Made by a program: the position numbers and the translations under genes. A model generated the notes under the pieces. That model ran no database searches, was not told the DNA's origin, and saw only the letters and a list, made by a program, of their open reading frames with translations. From the NCBI GenBank assembly GCA_022559985.1, contig JAFJTR010000054.1, positions 1-64,000 on the forward strand: DNA of 64,000 nt, in the 5' to 3' direction. Numbering within the stretch: position 1 is the first letter of the stretch; each line of letters starts with the position of its first letter. The stretch comes from Parastagonospora avenae f. sp. tritici 18332-5. Lineage: Eukaryota > Ascomycota > Dothideomycetes > Pleosporales > Phaeosphaeriaceae. This document shows positions 1 to 10,796 of the stretch, one piece after another.

Positions 1-590
1 CAGCAGTGATTCGTCTAAGTACAATACTACTTCTTGCTCTGCGATCTACTTGTTTATTTGTGCACTGTCTTACGCCTACAACCTTTGCCCTCTTACAGTG
101 GAGGCCCCTTGATCTTGCTCTTGATTGGAAAGCGAACTTACACATCAGCAGAAGTCTCCAGCATGGGAGCGCGGGCAATTTCTTACCTGGAATTTCCTGT
201 GGCCCGTGCTGAAATTTACTAGGCCGGACTTTTTTTGACTGAGTGAGACGAAACGACCTGTCCTGATGACGTGTGTGGTCTTTTTCTGGTGGAGCGATGT
301 GGCGTATCGTGACAGTCCGGCGCCATGCGCTCACCACATTATGAAGTAGCGTTGCATTTCGAGCCAGGGAGACGCGTCTGACACTGCCGCAGGGTAACAT
401 GAGTCTGGTGAGGATGAAGTAAGTTCCCACTAGAGACGGTGTTGAATGGTTGCGATTGGTACTTCTAAATGCACTAAACCCAATCAAGCTTGGTTTAGTC
501 TACTTTTCTAAGATTATGTGACCATCTCATCCAGCAACAATGAACATTGACAACATCCTGAGCTTTAGAACACTCGTCACGGGGATCGTA
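1..590. other. No gene recognised at left edge
   Basis: The short reading frames here have no start context, family resemblance or splice support that I can defend. The stretch may be the downstream flank of the decayed gene that ends near 591, or belong to a gene outside the window. Confidence 0.4.
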
Positions 591-1856
591 TCAAAGCATA
601 CTTATCAGTGTTACTCTCCAAATCGCTGCCATCCTCTCTAGACAAATGGTCCGGCTCAATCTCCACCCAATCTGGTCCCACACAAACTGTTCCTCGGTAT
701 CGCCATACACGCTACTACCAAACGAATGTTCACACAAAAGTCTTGTCTTGACCCGTCGCGCACCAGTGACCTTGTGCTCTGCGTCCTGCAAAATGCGACA
801 GTTCATTGGGACTTCTTCAGCCCGCAAGGTGCGCACCAAGACGAGCATCGCAAGCTCAGCGGGTCACTTGTCGTCTGTGGTCAACATGACAGCACCATGG
901 ACTTCATCGTAGACCTGGTACTGCAACATCTCCAAGGCGGGCTGGAGGGCGTAGACACGCAGCTCTCGGTCTGTCTCGCCGTGCACTTGTGTCTGCACAT
1001 GCGCTCGCGCATTCGGCGACATGCGTCAGCACCATTGAAGTGCCAATCGCAAACATTGCTATGCAACAAGTCGTGCAATCTTTGTTCGAGCCTTTCGTGA
1101 TACTCAAGGTATTTGTTGACTGGGAGCATTATCTGGTACGGTCGCTGGAGAATGTCAAGTTTCACGTCGATGCAAAGCTTAACAGTTGCGACCCCGCTGA
1201 CGTCGCATTCCCTGCCAGAGACCCGTTGAATCTCCTGGTCGAGCAATTCAAGAAAGTTGTCTTCTTTCCCAGTTGTGTACTGTGTGTACTGTGGCGAAGG
1301 CCTCCAGGTGTACATTTTCTCGCGGATGTAGTCGGCATAATCGACCGTCTCAGGGACGCTCTGCTCCGGGAGGTGACGGATAAGATACAGTGGAAAATAT
1401 TAAAAACTGTCAGAATAGCTGCCTATCTGTCTGGAATTAACGCATACCCTCTGAAAAGATATTTGTAGACTCCCACCACCGTTGCTGCTTGCCCAACACT
1501 TCTAATCCTTCCTCGTTCAATGTCTTAATCTCTTGACACTTCTTGTCCAAATCACGCGCAAAGCTGTCGAACATGCGATTCAATTCGCGCCACTTGTCGT
1601 TGAGCTGGCCAAGATTCTTGCCCAGAGCAGGATTGGTCACTTTTCGATCGCCCAATAGCTGCCGTAACTGGAGCGTGTCGGCGTGGGCCTCGCGCGCTTC
1701 ATCTGTAAAAGCTTACACCAAGTCCATCGCGTTATCGTCTAGTATTTCGCGATCCGGTACAGGCTCTGCATCTTCGCAGCTATCAATTCGTGGTCGTTTG
1801 TTGCCGTCGTTGGGGGATGCTTCGCTTCTTCCTCGCTTAAACGAGGACGGAGACAT
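591..1856 (-). pseudogene. Decayed hypothetical gene, paralogue of 24054-25371
   Basis: Reading leftward from an ATG at 1856, fragments in successive frames match, in the same order, the product of the plus-strand copy at 24054-25371. Shared landmarks are TNIFS before an intron, a P-E-x-x-DYA-[DE]-YIR block, IDVKL/IEIKL, and AEEVPM followed by an Asp-Ala pair. The intron after TNIFS begins at the same place in both copies. Breaks seen: an in-frame TAA at about 1715 (avoidable only with a 51-nt intron using a weak GTGTAA donor), a frame change just after that second intron, a two-base frame change near 970, and an in-frame TGA near 867. There are no membrane segments or recognised domains; the middle is charged and helix-like. 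I do not recognise the family. An intact multi-exon gene with unusual splicing is less likely because the lesions do not fall at splice signals. Confidence 0.6.
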
Positions 1857-2432
1857 GTTTGTCAAGCAGCGGACAATTGGATAGCAGTAAGGATCGTGTG
1901 GTAGAAGAGGTGTCGAATTTCGATGCTGGCAAACTCACGCGACGCGTCGCTGCAACGTTTCGCACTATATCCCCCACGCTGCACAACAGATCAGATGTAA
2001 TTGGGTAATTTTACGCTGCGGAACAGGCGACACTGCGTGACAGGAAAATAAGGCAACCAGTAAAGAGTTTGTGTAATGTTGTACATACCCAAATCCAATG
2101 GCTTCAGAAGCTCCCTGAAGTTGCCTACAGCATAACAGTGTCCGATTGAAAAGCCATGCCAATACACAGGAAGCGTCAAATGCGAGTCTGACAATCATAT
2201 GATTCATACTACCTGACAAACGGGTATTTCTTTCTCATTTCCCCCCAAATCAACAAATCGTACAAAACGTGAGCAACCTCCCTTCCGTGTATCACAACCC
2301 ACAGCGCGGAATCCCAACGCCAAATCTCCAACATCCTCGCATGAAATTCATCCATCCATCCATCCATCCAAAATGCAAAACGCCTTTCCCCCCAAGCTCC
2401 ATATCCAAACCCCTCAAAAAACACCACCCTAC
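1857..2432. other. Intergenic, mostly 3' flank of hbrB
   Basis: No supported gene. It contains a short CATC microsatellite at about 2349-2371 just beyond the hbrB stop codon, and otherwise unremarkable sequence. Confidence 0.5.
2349..2371. repeat. (CATC)n microsatellite
   Basis: About five to six tandem CATC units downstream of the hbrB stop codon, probably in its 3' untranslated region. Confidence 0.8.
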
Positions 2433-4922
2433 CTACGCAAGACCAGGAATACTTATCCCCCCGGCCGCCAAATTCAAATTCCCGCCCCGTCTCGGCCCCA
2501 CAAACCCCTGCCTCTGCCTACCCGTCCTCCCCCTCCCCAACCAATTATACTTCAACTCCTTATTCAGGCGACCAATCTTATCCTGCGCCTCGTCGCCGCT
2601 CTGCAAGCTCACCAGCACACTAACACATTGCAGCATCCTGCCGACCGTCTCGGTGACTTTGGCGCTGTCCATGGGTTGCTGGCGGAGGGCGGGGGGCATG
2701 TGTGAGGGAGGGTGCAGGTGGTTGATTGTGGCGGGGTGGGAGGCGGGATTTGAGGAGAAGGAGCCGGCGGAGGTATTTGAAGTCGCGCGGGAGCGGGTGG
2801 AGGATGTATTCGTGGAATCGAGGTATCCGCCCGAGCTGTGGCTGTTGCTGGGGTCGTTGATACTCCTTGCGCTGCCCGCCGTGCCAGGTCGGGCATCGGG
2901 GATAGGCGACGGGCTTTCCAGCCCAGCATTCAGGTTCTCCAAGCTCAGCCGCGAGAAAATGGCCATGAGGGTGTCGTAGCGGGGCAGGATGACAATGTCG
3001 CGGAACATGAGGAGCGTGATGCGGCGGACTTCGAGTTCGCCGAGGATGGGGATGTTTTTATTTTTGGACTCGGGTGATTTCGTGTTCATTTCGTCGGGGA
3101 GCATAACGCCCCAGAACTCGGCGGCTTGTGCGCTTGACATTATGCCGGAGCCGCGGAATTCGAGGTCGAGGGGGAGGAAGACGGCTTGGAGGAAGGGAAG
3201 GATGGTGGTGAACACGACGAGCCACATTTCTACTAGATGTGGGATGAGGCGGTCGTCGGGCACGTGTCGTAATGTTTGGTCGAGTGAGCCGAAGCCCGTT
3301 TGTAAGAGCTCGTTGAGGTCTTCGATGAGGAGGATAGGTGAGCGCTTGTGAACGCAGCGTTTTATGTGGACAGTTACGAGGGCATTGAAGTCTTCAACAG
3401 GTGGCCGCGGGTCTTCGCCTTCGAATATCAATAATACTCTTGCTTTTAGCAATGGCCACGCATCGTCTGGCGATAAGCCGTTGATGCCGAACAAGCTTCC
3501 CAGACTCAGCATCTCGGTGGTCGCCTGTCCTGGTGTGGTGTGACTTGGGGTAGTGCCAATACTGCCCGCGACTGACGGCCACTCTGCCCGTTCGATGCTG
3601 AACGACTGATTTCGTTCTCGGTATGGCGGCTCCAACTGTGCATCCAAGTACTGCGCAGCTTTCTCCTCCTTCTTCGCCCGTCGTAAATGTCGTCCACCGT
3701 GTCTAAGATCCAACCCAGTCATGGAATTCGCAAACGAGCTTGCATGCCCAGGGGATGCCGGAGCTGCAAAAGAATACAATGGCTGCGGCGCATTGGGATC
3801 CGTCGGCCTCGAATTACTGTTGGCTGACGATAGCGGTAAGCTGTATTCATCCTTATCCTTCAACTTATTTTTCTGCCGCGACAAAAAGTGATGTTTGTGC
3901 TTCTCCTCCTTCTGCGCCGGCGGTAAGAATGAATCGCTTCTTGGCGGCACCAACGTCGACGTTGAAGCATTCGCCGACGAGTACAGCGACGCATTATTGC
4001 TGCTGCTGGCACCCGACTCTGCCAAGCTCGTTGTCGACTGATTCATCATCATGCGGTTTAGCGCCTGCGAGCTGTGAATACCAATGCCCATCTTTCCCGG
4101 CGATGGTAGTGTTGCTTGTGGCCGAACATCCAGCTGTTGTTTTTCCACTTTGATGTTCTTCGGCTTGGAGCTGAACAGCTTCATCTTGCTCTTCCCCTCC
4201 TTGGACTTTTGCAGCTGCAGCGGCTCCGGCATCGACGACGGCTTTGGCGAGCCATGTGCCTGCTGCTGCACCCCTTCTATGCCCGGCGAATGCAGCGGGC
4301 TCCGTGGAAAGGCAACATTGGCCGCCGTCGTCGCCGCCATGCGGTTCACGCCCATGTTGTTCCCATTCTGATAGGTGACGCCATTCGTCCTGAAGGTCAT
4401 CTGGCTCGGCAAAGGCGGCGGGCTCATCTGGCCCGGCTGCCCGCGTCCAGACGGCGCAGCGTTGTCGCCGGGCGCGGGAATGGTGGTGGAGCGCTTGCGG
4501 TTGTGCTGGGCGTTCTGGTGGGCGTAGGCAGCCTGGGCGGCAATCTGGCTCGTGTTGAGGTGGCTCTGCGAGGGCGGCATCATGTCTCTGTCGAGGCCGC
4601 GAGCAGACGACAAGCTGGGCTCAAAGTAACCCTGCGAGCGCTGTCTTGGTCGGTGTCCCAGCTGCGCGCCGATGTGACCCTGGCTGTGCGTTACATGCTC
4701 TGTTTCCCCGCGCGCAACCACGGGCCGCGAGAAGTTGTGCGCTACTGGGGGCGTCTCGGACTGCGCCTGGGGTTGTGAGGGCGACTTGACGCTGCGTGCG
4801 GGCGCAGGCAAGGGAGAGCGGCGCTGTTGCAGAGTCGCTTGTGAGCCGTCCGAGTCGGAGTCGTCGAGCGAAGCCGGGCGGCGCAGGGTCGGCGTTTGCG
4901 GTGGTGGAGAGAAGCTTGACAT
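2433..4922 (-). CDS. hbrB: HbrB-like TORC2 subunit (Bit61/PRR5 family)
   Basis: A single uninterrupted frame of 829 codons from ATG 4922; the frame extends further only through a GTG, so 4922 is the start. Residues 1 to about 450 are low complexity (Ser, Pro, Gln, Asn, with Lys-rich patches), as is usual for fungal members. The conserved HbrB domain is at about 470-660, with the FGINGLSPDDAW entry, long leucine-rich helices and an LLMFRDIVILPRYD segment near its end. A Ser/Asn-rich tail follows. In fungi HbrB/Bit61 is an accessory component of TOR complex 2 at the plasma membrane, linked to polar growth and membrane stress. Family assignment rests on the domain as read. Very long antisense frames over this gene reflect its skewed composition. 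Confidence 0.85.
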   Translation of the reverse strand: MSSFSPPPQTPTLRRPASLDDSDSDGSQATLQQRRSPLPAPARSVKSPSQPQAQSETPPVAHNFSRPVVARGETEHVTHSQGHIGAQLGHRPRQRSQGYFEPSLSSARGLDRDMMPPSQSHLNTSQIAAQAAYAHQNAQHNRKRSTTIPAPGDNAAPSGRGQPGQMSPPPLPSQMTFRTNGVTYQNGNNMGVNRMAATTAANVAFPRSPLHSPGIEGVQQQAHGSPKPSSMPEPLQLQKSKEGKSKMKLFSSKPKNIKVEKQQLDVRPQATLPSPGKMGIGIHSSQALNRMMMNQSTTSLAESGASSSNNASLYSSANASTSTLVPPRSDSFLPPAQKEEKHKHHFLSRQKNKLKDKDEYSLPLSSANSNSRPTDPNAPQPLYSFAAPASPGHASSFANSMTGLDLRHGGRHLRRAKKEEKAAQYLDAQLEPPYRERNQSFSIERAEWPSVAGSIGTTPSHTTPGQATTEMLSLGSLFGINGLSPDDAWPLLKARVLLIFEGEDPRPPVEDFNALVTVHIKRCVHKRSPILLIEDLNELLQTGFGSLDQTLRHVPDDRLIPHLVEMWLVVFTTILPFLQAVFLPLDLEFRGSGIMSSAQAAEFWGVMLPDEMNTKSPESKNKNIPILGELEVRRITLLMFRDIVILPRYDTLMAIFSRLSLENLNAGLESPSPIPDARPGTAGSARSINDPSNSHSSGGYLDSTNTSSTRSRATSNTSAGSFSSNPASHPATINHLHPPSHMPPALRQQPMDSAKVTETVGRMLQCVSVLVSLQSGDEAQDKIGRLNKELKYNWLGRGRTGRQRQGFVGPRRGGNLNLAAGGISIPGLA

Positions 4923-5276
4923 GGTTGTACGGCACCTGCAGCTGTCTTGCACTGTGAGACGGTGTTGCGGCTGGTATGGCCCCAGCTACGCGGGCGGCCG
5001 AGGTTTGTACGGGTATAGGAAAGGCGAAGAGGTGCTATAATACAATCATGGCCAGCATGAGGTCGCGAGTGAATTGGACGTGAGGGTAGGCGTTGCAGAG
5101 GGACCTTGGAACCACATCAGCGGAGGCTGAGGTGTGCTGCATCCATGCGCCGTTAACTGATCGGCGCATGGGCATTAGTGTCGCGCTTCAGCCCCGCCCA
5201 CGTCTCCTTCACGAGACACGCCTTGTACCCCACACCACCTACCACCGACACACTACTCGAACTCTAATCCGCCAAG

Positions 5277-5549
5277 ATGCCTCCTCTCACAGCGACATAC
5301 ACCTCTCCCACCGTCCCCGCGACGTCCCCAAAAGTCTTCACCACGGACCTCCCCGCACTGTCTTCCCCACTATCCACCCAAGACCGCGTCGCCTACCTGG
5401 CCTCGCTACAAGTCTCACTCCGAACCTTGCAGGGCAATGTCAACACGTTCCTGACGGAGAAAATGGAAGAGGACAAAGCTATCGGCGTCGACAAGGGCAC
5501 CGCCAAAGACGAGGAAACATATGGTGAAGAGGTGGTCGACCAAGATTGA
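5277..5549 (+). CDS. gon7: EKC/KEOPS complex subunit Gon7
   Basis: A 90-residue single-exon protein with ATG in the context CAAGATG. It has a Ser/Pro/Thr-rich start, a central helix (DRVAYLASLQVSLRTLQ), a short NxFLTEKMEED segment and an acidic C-terminus, which fit the small fungal Gon7 family in length and pattern. Gon7 is the fungal accessory subunit of KEOPS, needed for the universal tRNA modification t6A at position 37 and linked to telomere upkeep. The gene converges on vps39, whose stop codon lies only 45 bp beyond, so the 3' untranslated regions must overlap. Assignment of such a short protein by pattern alone is moderately secure. Confidence 0.7.
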   Translation: MPPLTATYTSPTVPATSPKVFTTDLPALSSPLSTQDRVAYLASLQVSLRTLQGNVNTFLTEKMEEDKAIGVDKGTAKDEETYGEEVVDQD

Positions 5550-5593
5550 ATTACTGCAACGGGTATCAAGACCACACGGGAACAACACATACA

Positions 5594-8500
5594 CTACCGC
5601 CACCCCATTCCCGCACCACTGCTCTTCGTCCTTCCGACGCTTCCTCTCATACACCCCGAATGAACAACACTATTGTCCGGGTACACGCGAATCGCACTGC
5701 CCCCAAAGCGCTTGTGACACACTGCACAATGTCTGTCCTCGTCGATTACAACGCGTCGATTCAAGCCGCCTGGTATGACCTTGCCGTCGCGCCCAATTTT
5801 GCCGTCGCCAAGCAATACTGCTTCGATGACGGATGCCTTTTCCACACCCCGCAGCTTGGCAACAATCCGCTCTTCATTCAGCACCGAGTTGGCGTTGCGT
5901 ATGCGCCCGCGGAAGTAGGATTCGAGATCTTTGACTGGCAACGACGGGGGCACAAGATCGAGCGTCGACGAGGCAGGGAGACGGGCGCCATGCTTGCTGA
6001 GAAGGTCAAGCGCGGGCGGCCAGTTGGGTTTGTTTGGCGGAGCTGGTGTGAGGTAGAGTGAAAGGAGTGTGTGGTAGATGGATGGCTCCGAGTCGTCAAT
6101 GTTGGTACTTGTGGGTATGGTCGTGCTGGGCTGGAAAGATTTGGTAGGCGACTGTGGTTGCGGGGTAGATATGTAGACCTCGTTGCAGTACCTAAAAGTC
6201 ATGTCAGCATAGGCCGCAATCTCGTTGTGTGGTAGGACATACTCTTCTGCCTTCTGGTAGTCCTGTAATTGGAACACATAGATGGCCAAAGCCTGCTTAT
6301 GTTGTCCCATCTTGCTCAACACAATAGCTCGTGGCTCATAGTAATCGGGATCTATCATCAACGTTAGTCTGGTTCCATGCCTGATGATCCATGTACCTAC
6401 CAGTAGACGGCAACTGTTGGAACACGCGGTAATTGTTATAGTTCCTGCTCGTCTTCAAGAAGACCTGCAATCGTTCTCTCCACTCTTTCTTCTCATCGTC
6501 ACTCTCGAAGTCGCCACTCCGCAACCTCTCAAGCAGCAGATCGACAAGCCGTTGGTGGAAATCCGGATCAGTCTCATTCAGCTCTTCAACAATGTGTTCG
6601 AGATATCTGACAGCAAGCTTGAGATCGATCTGCTGCAGGAATTCGACGACCTTGCTTCTCGGCAAAGTCTCCGCATTCTCTGTGTCCGCGAGGAAGATGT
6701 CCATGCCCAGCTTTGGATCCGTTCGCAGGGGCCACTCGGCAAATTCGAGAATCAGGTCGATCATCTCCGGTGGTAGCTGTTGGAGGTATCCAACTGTACG
6801 CTGTGGGCCTTGTAGCGCAGTGGTAACCTCTTCGTCAGCTTCATTCTTGCCAAACTTCTCCAAGAGCTCCAGAGCCTGGCGATGCAGCCGCTTGCCGTGT
6901 AAGAAGTCGATAAGATCAGCATATCGACCTGTCTCATACAACTTCTCCTGCACAACATCTGGTTCGCAAAAGTTGGGCAGACGGAAGAGCGGCCCTGCTA
7001 GACTGGGGGAGGCTATCATGTACGCACGGAAGAGAGTCGTATCGACAAGCTGAGCAACGTCTAGCAATTTCCCTTTCCAGTCGACCTGATTCGACGGGCC
7101 GGTGAGAAAGATGAAGTTGTGGAAGGGTGGTCTGTAGTCCTCAGGCTGGCTTTCGCTTGGCTCTGGCAGAGGCTCCTTCAGGTTCCCATCAGTATCGATG
7201 TAGCGTTTGATCTGAACGCGACATTGCGCGAGGAATGACTGCAGAGCGCGAACAGAGTCCTTAAAGTCCTTTTCTGAGTTCTGCTTGTCCGACGAATCAG
7301 TGCCTCTCTTCTTGATGGGCGTGTCGGGTACGTCGTCCTTGATGGAAGAGCGGATCGAAGCAGCATCCGAGTCGACCTTCTTACCGCCGCCGCCGACCAG
7401 TCTACCCATCATCGAACGACCGATTGTTGCAACGGGTGTAGGGCTAGCATCCTTGCCATCTGCCGTAGCTTTATCTCCGTCCGCATCCTCCTCGTCGCCG
7501 ATACTGTCGGTGCCCTTCACACTTCCTTCTTGTGCAAGAGTGCCAGCGATCGCGCTCGGGTACAAAGAGATGACTCGCTCCGGTGGCGCCTTCGCGTCGG
7601 TGAACAGGTCCATGGCTTCGCGGTACTTCTTCATGTCGAACAGAGCATGTGCCTTGAGTATCGTGATTTCTCGCACACGGTCCTCCTTGTCCAGCAGCAG
7701 AGTGTCCTCCAGCATGTTGAGCAGACTGAGGGCCTCGTCATATCGGCCACCAGCGACCAACTCATCGATTTGTGTAGCGTAGCTCTCTGCACCCATGCGC
7801 CAGATGCACCTGTCGCTGGCCACTAAAAAGCCTTTGCCAGCATGCGCCAAGCTAATGTTCGGTTGTGGGACGTGGAGGAAGGTGACGTTCGGAAGCGATA
7901 TGGACTGCAGCATATTAAGCGTGTCAGGATTGCGCACTTCCAAGCTGCCCTTGGCTGGCGGGTTCAGCGTGAGCATGTATGGGTATGAGTACGCGATCAT
8001 CTCGGGAGCCGAGTGCCAGGGCACCTGCCGCTTCTCGAGGGCGTTGCCGTCCGTGTCGATGAACAGACTATTCACGTCCTTCGCCAGCAGCATCTCGCCC
8101 TCGCCCAGTCGTGTCGCAAGCGGCTTCGGCACCCAGCTAGCCATCCCCATGTAGCCCATGCCAGACGAAGACACGGCACCAAAGCGAGCGCCTCCCTGAG
8201 CACCGCCTTCCCCCAGCGCGCCTGGCTTCACAATGTCTTGCACTTCCTGGTTCTCAATGTCGACCATGACAAAGCCGGGGTCCATGCCCGCCACGATCTT
8301 GGTACCCGTTGCCCACGTCAGACTCTTGACCGTAGCTATGAGCGATATCTCCACCGCATCGCCTGTGAGCTCCATGTCCTGCCATGTCCATAGTATGATC
8401 TTCCTCTTGACCGCCACCGCCAGTCTGCTCACAATCGAGGGTATGCCCGTGGTTGCATCCTTCACAATATTGCTAGCTGCAGCAAATGTCGTCGCGCCCC

Positions 8501-8928
8501 TTGTCCTCTCCAGCTTCTCCTGCAAGGTGTACGTCTGCAAGTCGTGGATCGAGACGTGGTTGTCTGAGAGCGAGATGAGGATGTTGGCCTCCTTGATGAT
8601 TGCCAGCTGTTGTATGGGACGTCGCGAGAACTTCTCCTCCTCGCGCAGCAGGTCTGCGGGCTTCGCCTTGGGTGTGGGCGGTTCCGTCTCGCTGTTGGGG
8701 TCGCCATTCTGCCTGGCTTCGGGCTCGGTATCCTCTATCTGGTCGTTGACGCGGTAGATGCGCAGAGCTCCCGAGTTCAGTCCGACGAGCACTCGATCGC
8801 CTGTGCAGGTCAGTATTGCTGCGCGCAGCTGTTATAGGCTGCATACCATAGGCAAGGATAGACTCGATCTTGGACTTGTCGCGCTGTTTCAGCTCGACAA
8901 TGGGCCGAGCCGTGAAGGCGGAGAGCAT
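5594..8928 (-). CDS. vps39: Vps39/Vam6, HOPS complex subunit
   Basis: Four exons on the minus strand: 8928-8847, 8800-6401, 6351-6243 and 6191-5594, giving 3189 nt and 1062 residues. All introns are about 45-51 nt with GT-AG ends. The N-terminal third is a CNH/beta-propeller-like domain. It is followed by Vps39 domain 1 helical repeats (the conserved KAEEYCNEVY stretch is created by joining exons 3 and 4). A C-terminal Vps39 domain 2 ends with a zinc-binding-like CAVCHKRFGG and HSGC pair. Middle insertions are acidic and Ser/Lys-rich. Vps39 is the vacuole-side, Ypt7/Rab7-binding subunit of HOPS, needed for vacuole fusion and vacuole-mitochondria contacts. Length agrees with filamentous fungal orthologues. 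Confidence 0.9.
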
Positions 8929-10796
8929 GATGACTAAACTCTTCCACGGTTATCGTAGGATCATCTGGTCATGTGTTCGTCATTGTCGGCATGTTGGCGC
9001 GCAACGAGAGCTCTGGAAGTCGTAATGTGAGGTAGCCGTGCCTGCGATCGTCGTCATTGCTCGGGCGCGAATGTCATAGCTCCAAAACCACGTGCACTTT
9101 CCCATGCTGCACCAAGAACGCGACATTGAACAGCCAGAGATGATATATATACCAAAATACAAGGTGGGGGCCATCTGGTAGAGATATGTTCAGTAACATG
9201 GTCTTGGGATTCATTCGTGTTCTACCTACAGCTACCTAGGCATGGTCGTGCATGCAATTCGTGTCAACGACAGTAATCAAGGAAAGCTAAAGAGCGTGCG
9301 AAAACAGTACATAAAGCGATCAGTGGTCATGTTGGGGGAGGATCCTTCAATTTGACTATGGACAGTCTCGCAAACGCTGTAACAATCTGGCCGAGTACTG
9401 TCTCTCTCCCCCAAAGATTTTCCGCCCACTGACAACCACTCGATTTGGTGTTGATGTCCACTTCTGGACCATCTGGCACCACCATTTCCACCCAAAAAGA
9501 AACGCCATGTCCCCCCTATCCCCGGGCGCAAGCGCCACGGGATCAACTCTTAAACGGCGCGAAATGCGCAAAACCAACCCAACATCAAAAGATGACGAGG
9601 ATTCTTCGACCAGCCGTACTCAAGCACAATCTATATCGACTTTCAACTCAGACTGTCGCAGAATGCGACAACTTGCCCCTCCGTCCCTCGTCCAGTCCAC
9701 GCATGAACAGGAGAAAGAGAGGGCAAGGAGGAAAGCCATAAACGCTTGTTATCGATCAGCACAAACATCCCATCCCACGCTCCCCCAGCAACAGCCGCAA
9801 TGTCGGGTCTGGCGATACATCCGTACAAGGGCCGGTGAGTTTGAAGTAGAGCGGGATTGACGGGAAGAGGCGAATGAGCGAGACATGTCCACATATTGCC
9901 GGTTCTATCACAGCAGCACAGGCCGGTACTCCTTGCGTCCTTGACTAGCGCAACAATCACCACGGTGAGGGTCAACGTCCTGAAAAAGTGTCGACGTGCT
10001 AGGCGGGCAAGCCACGGCGAAGCACGCGCAGTTTGACGGGACGCTGATGCAGGCGCTCGGTGTGGGATGATGGGGTAGAAGGGAAAGGAGAAAGGAGGGC
10101 TGTGAGGAAGATCGGGCGTAAGGGACCTCGGGAACAGACATACCAAAGGAGATTACACAGCCTTGTTCAATGGAAAGAGACACAAGTAAAGAAGAGAGGA
10201 AATATTTGAAATGAGCACCCCAGCGAGAAAAGGGTTTACAAAGGCTTTCTTCTTCATCGCATCCTTCCCATCTCCACAGTGGGGATTCAAAGAACAAGGG
10301 GAATCAATCGCTTTTTTATACACAACCACCGTGCAGCGACATTGACACTAGACAAACAAACACAGAAAATACATTGGTTTAGAGTATTGAGCAAAATAAA
10401 TCGGGGAATGTAGATGTAAAAACACCAAAAAATGAGAAACGCTATCGCCTTTGCGGAGGTAAGCCAAAAAAATATTAGCTCGCCATCAACGCAATGAATA
10501 AACAATCGCGCCCCGTCTCTTCCTGAGAGCGTGTGATCGCATCATCAAAGGAAAGAGACGAAATATTTCTTCTTCCAAGGAAGAAACTTCAAAGAGGTCC
10601 ATGGTTCGGAGCACTGAGCAATTACGGCTTGCATCAGCAGGTCGATATGGCGAATTCGCACCTCGACTAATTGAACCCAGGAGACTCAGAAGGTCCGTAG
10701 TTAACAAAAGGTCAGGTGGGAAAAATCAGCGTTGGCGGAATCCATCGACTAAGAATATGGGATCGGATAGAAATGAATCGCTGGACTATGTGGGAA
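8929..10796. other. Gene-free interval between vps39 and prm1
   Basis: No coding sequence I can support; frames at 9277-9577, 9507-9860 and 9643-10297 are short, start with non-ATG codons or look compositional. The left part is the vps39 promoter and the right part the prm1 3' flank. Confidence 0.5.

Noticed and set aside
3740..4778. Long plus-strand frames opposite hbrB
   Set aside because: They mirror the Ser/Pro/Gln-rich coding strand, have no domain character, and the minus-strand frame is clearly the real gene.
9643..10297. Minus-strand frames between vps39 and prm1
   Set aside because: Non-ATG starts, arginine/proline-rich shadow-like composition and no splice continuity with a neighbour.
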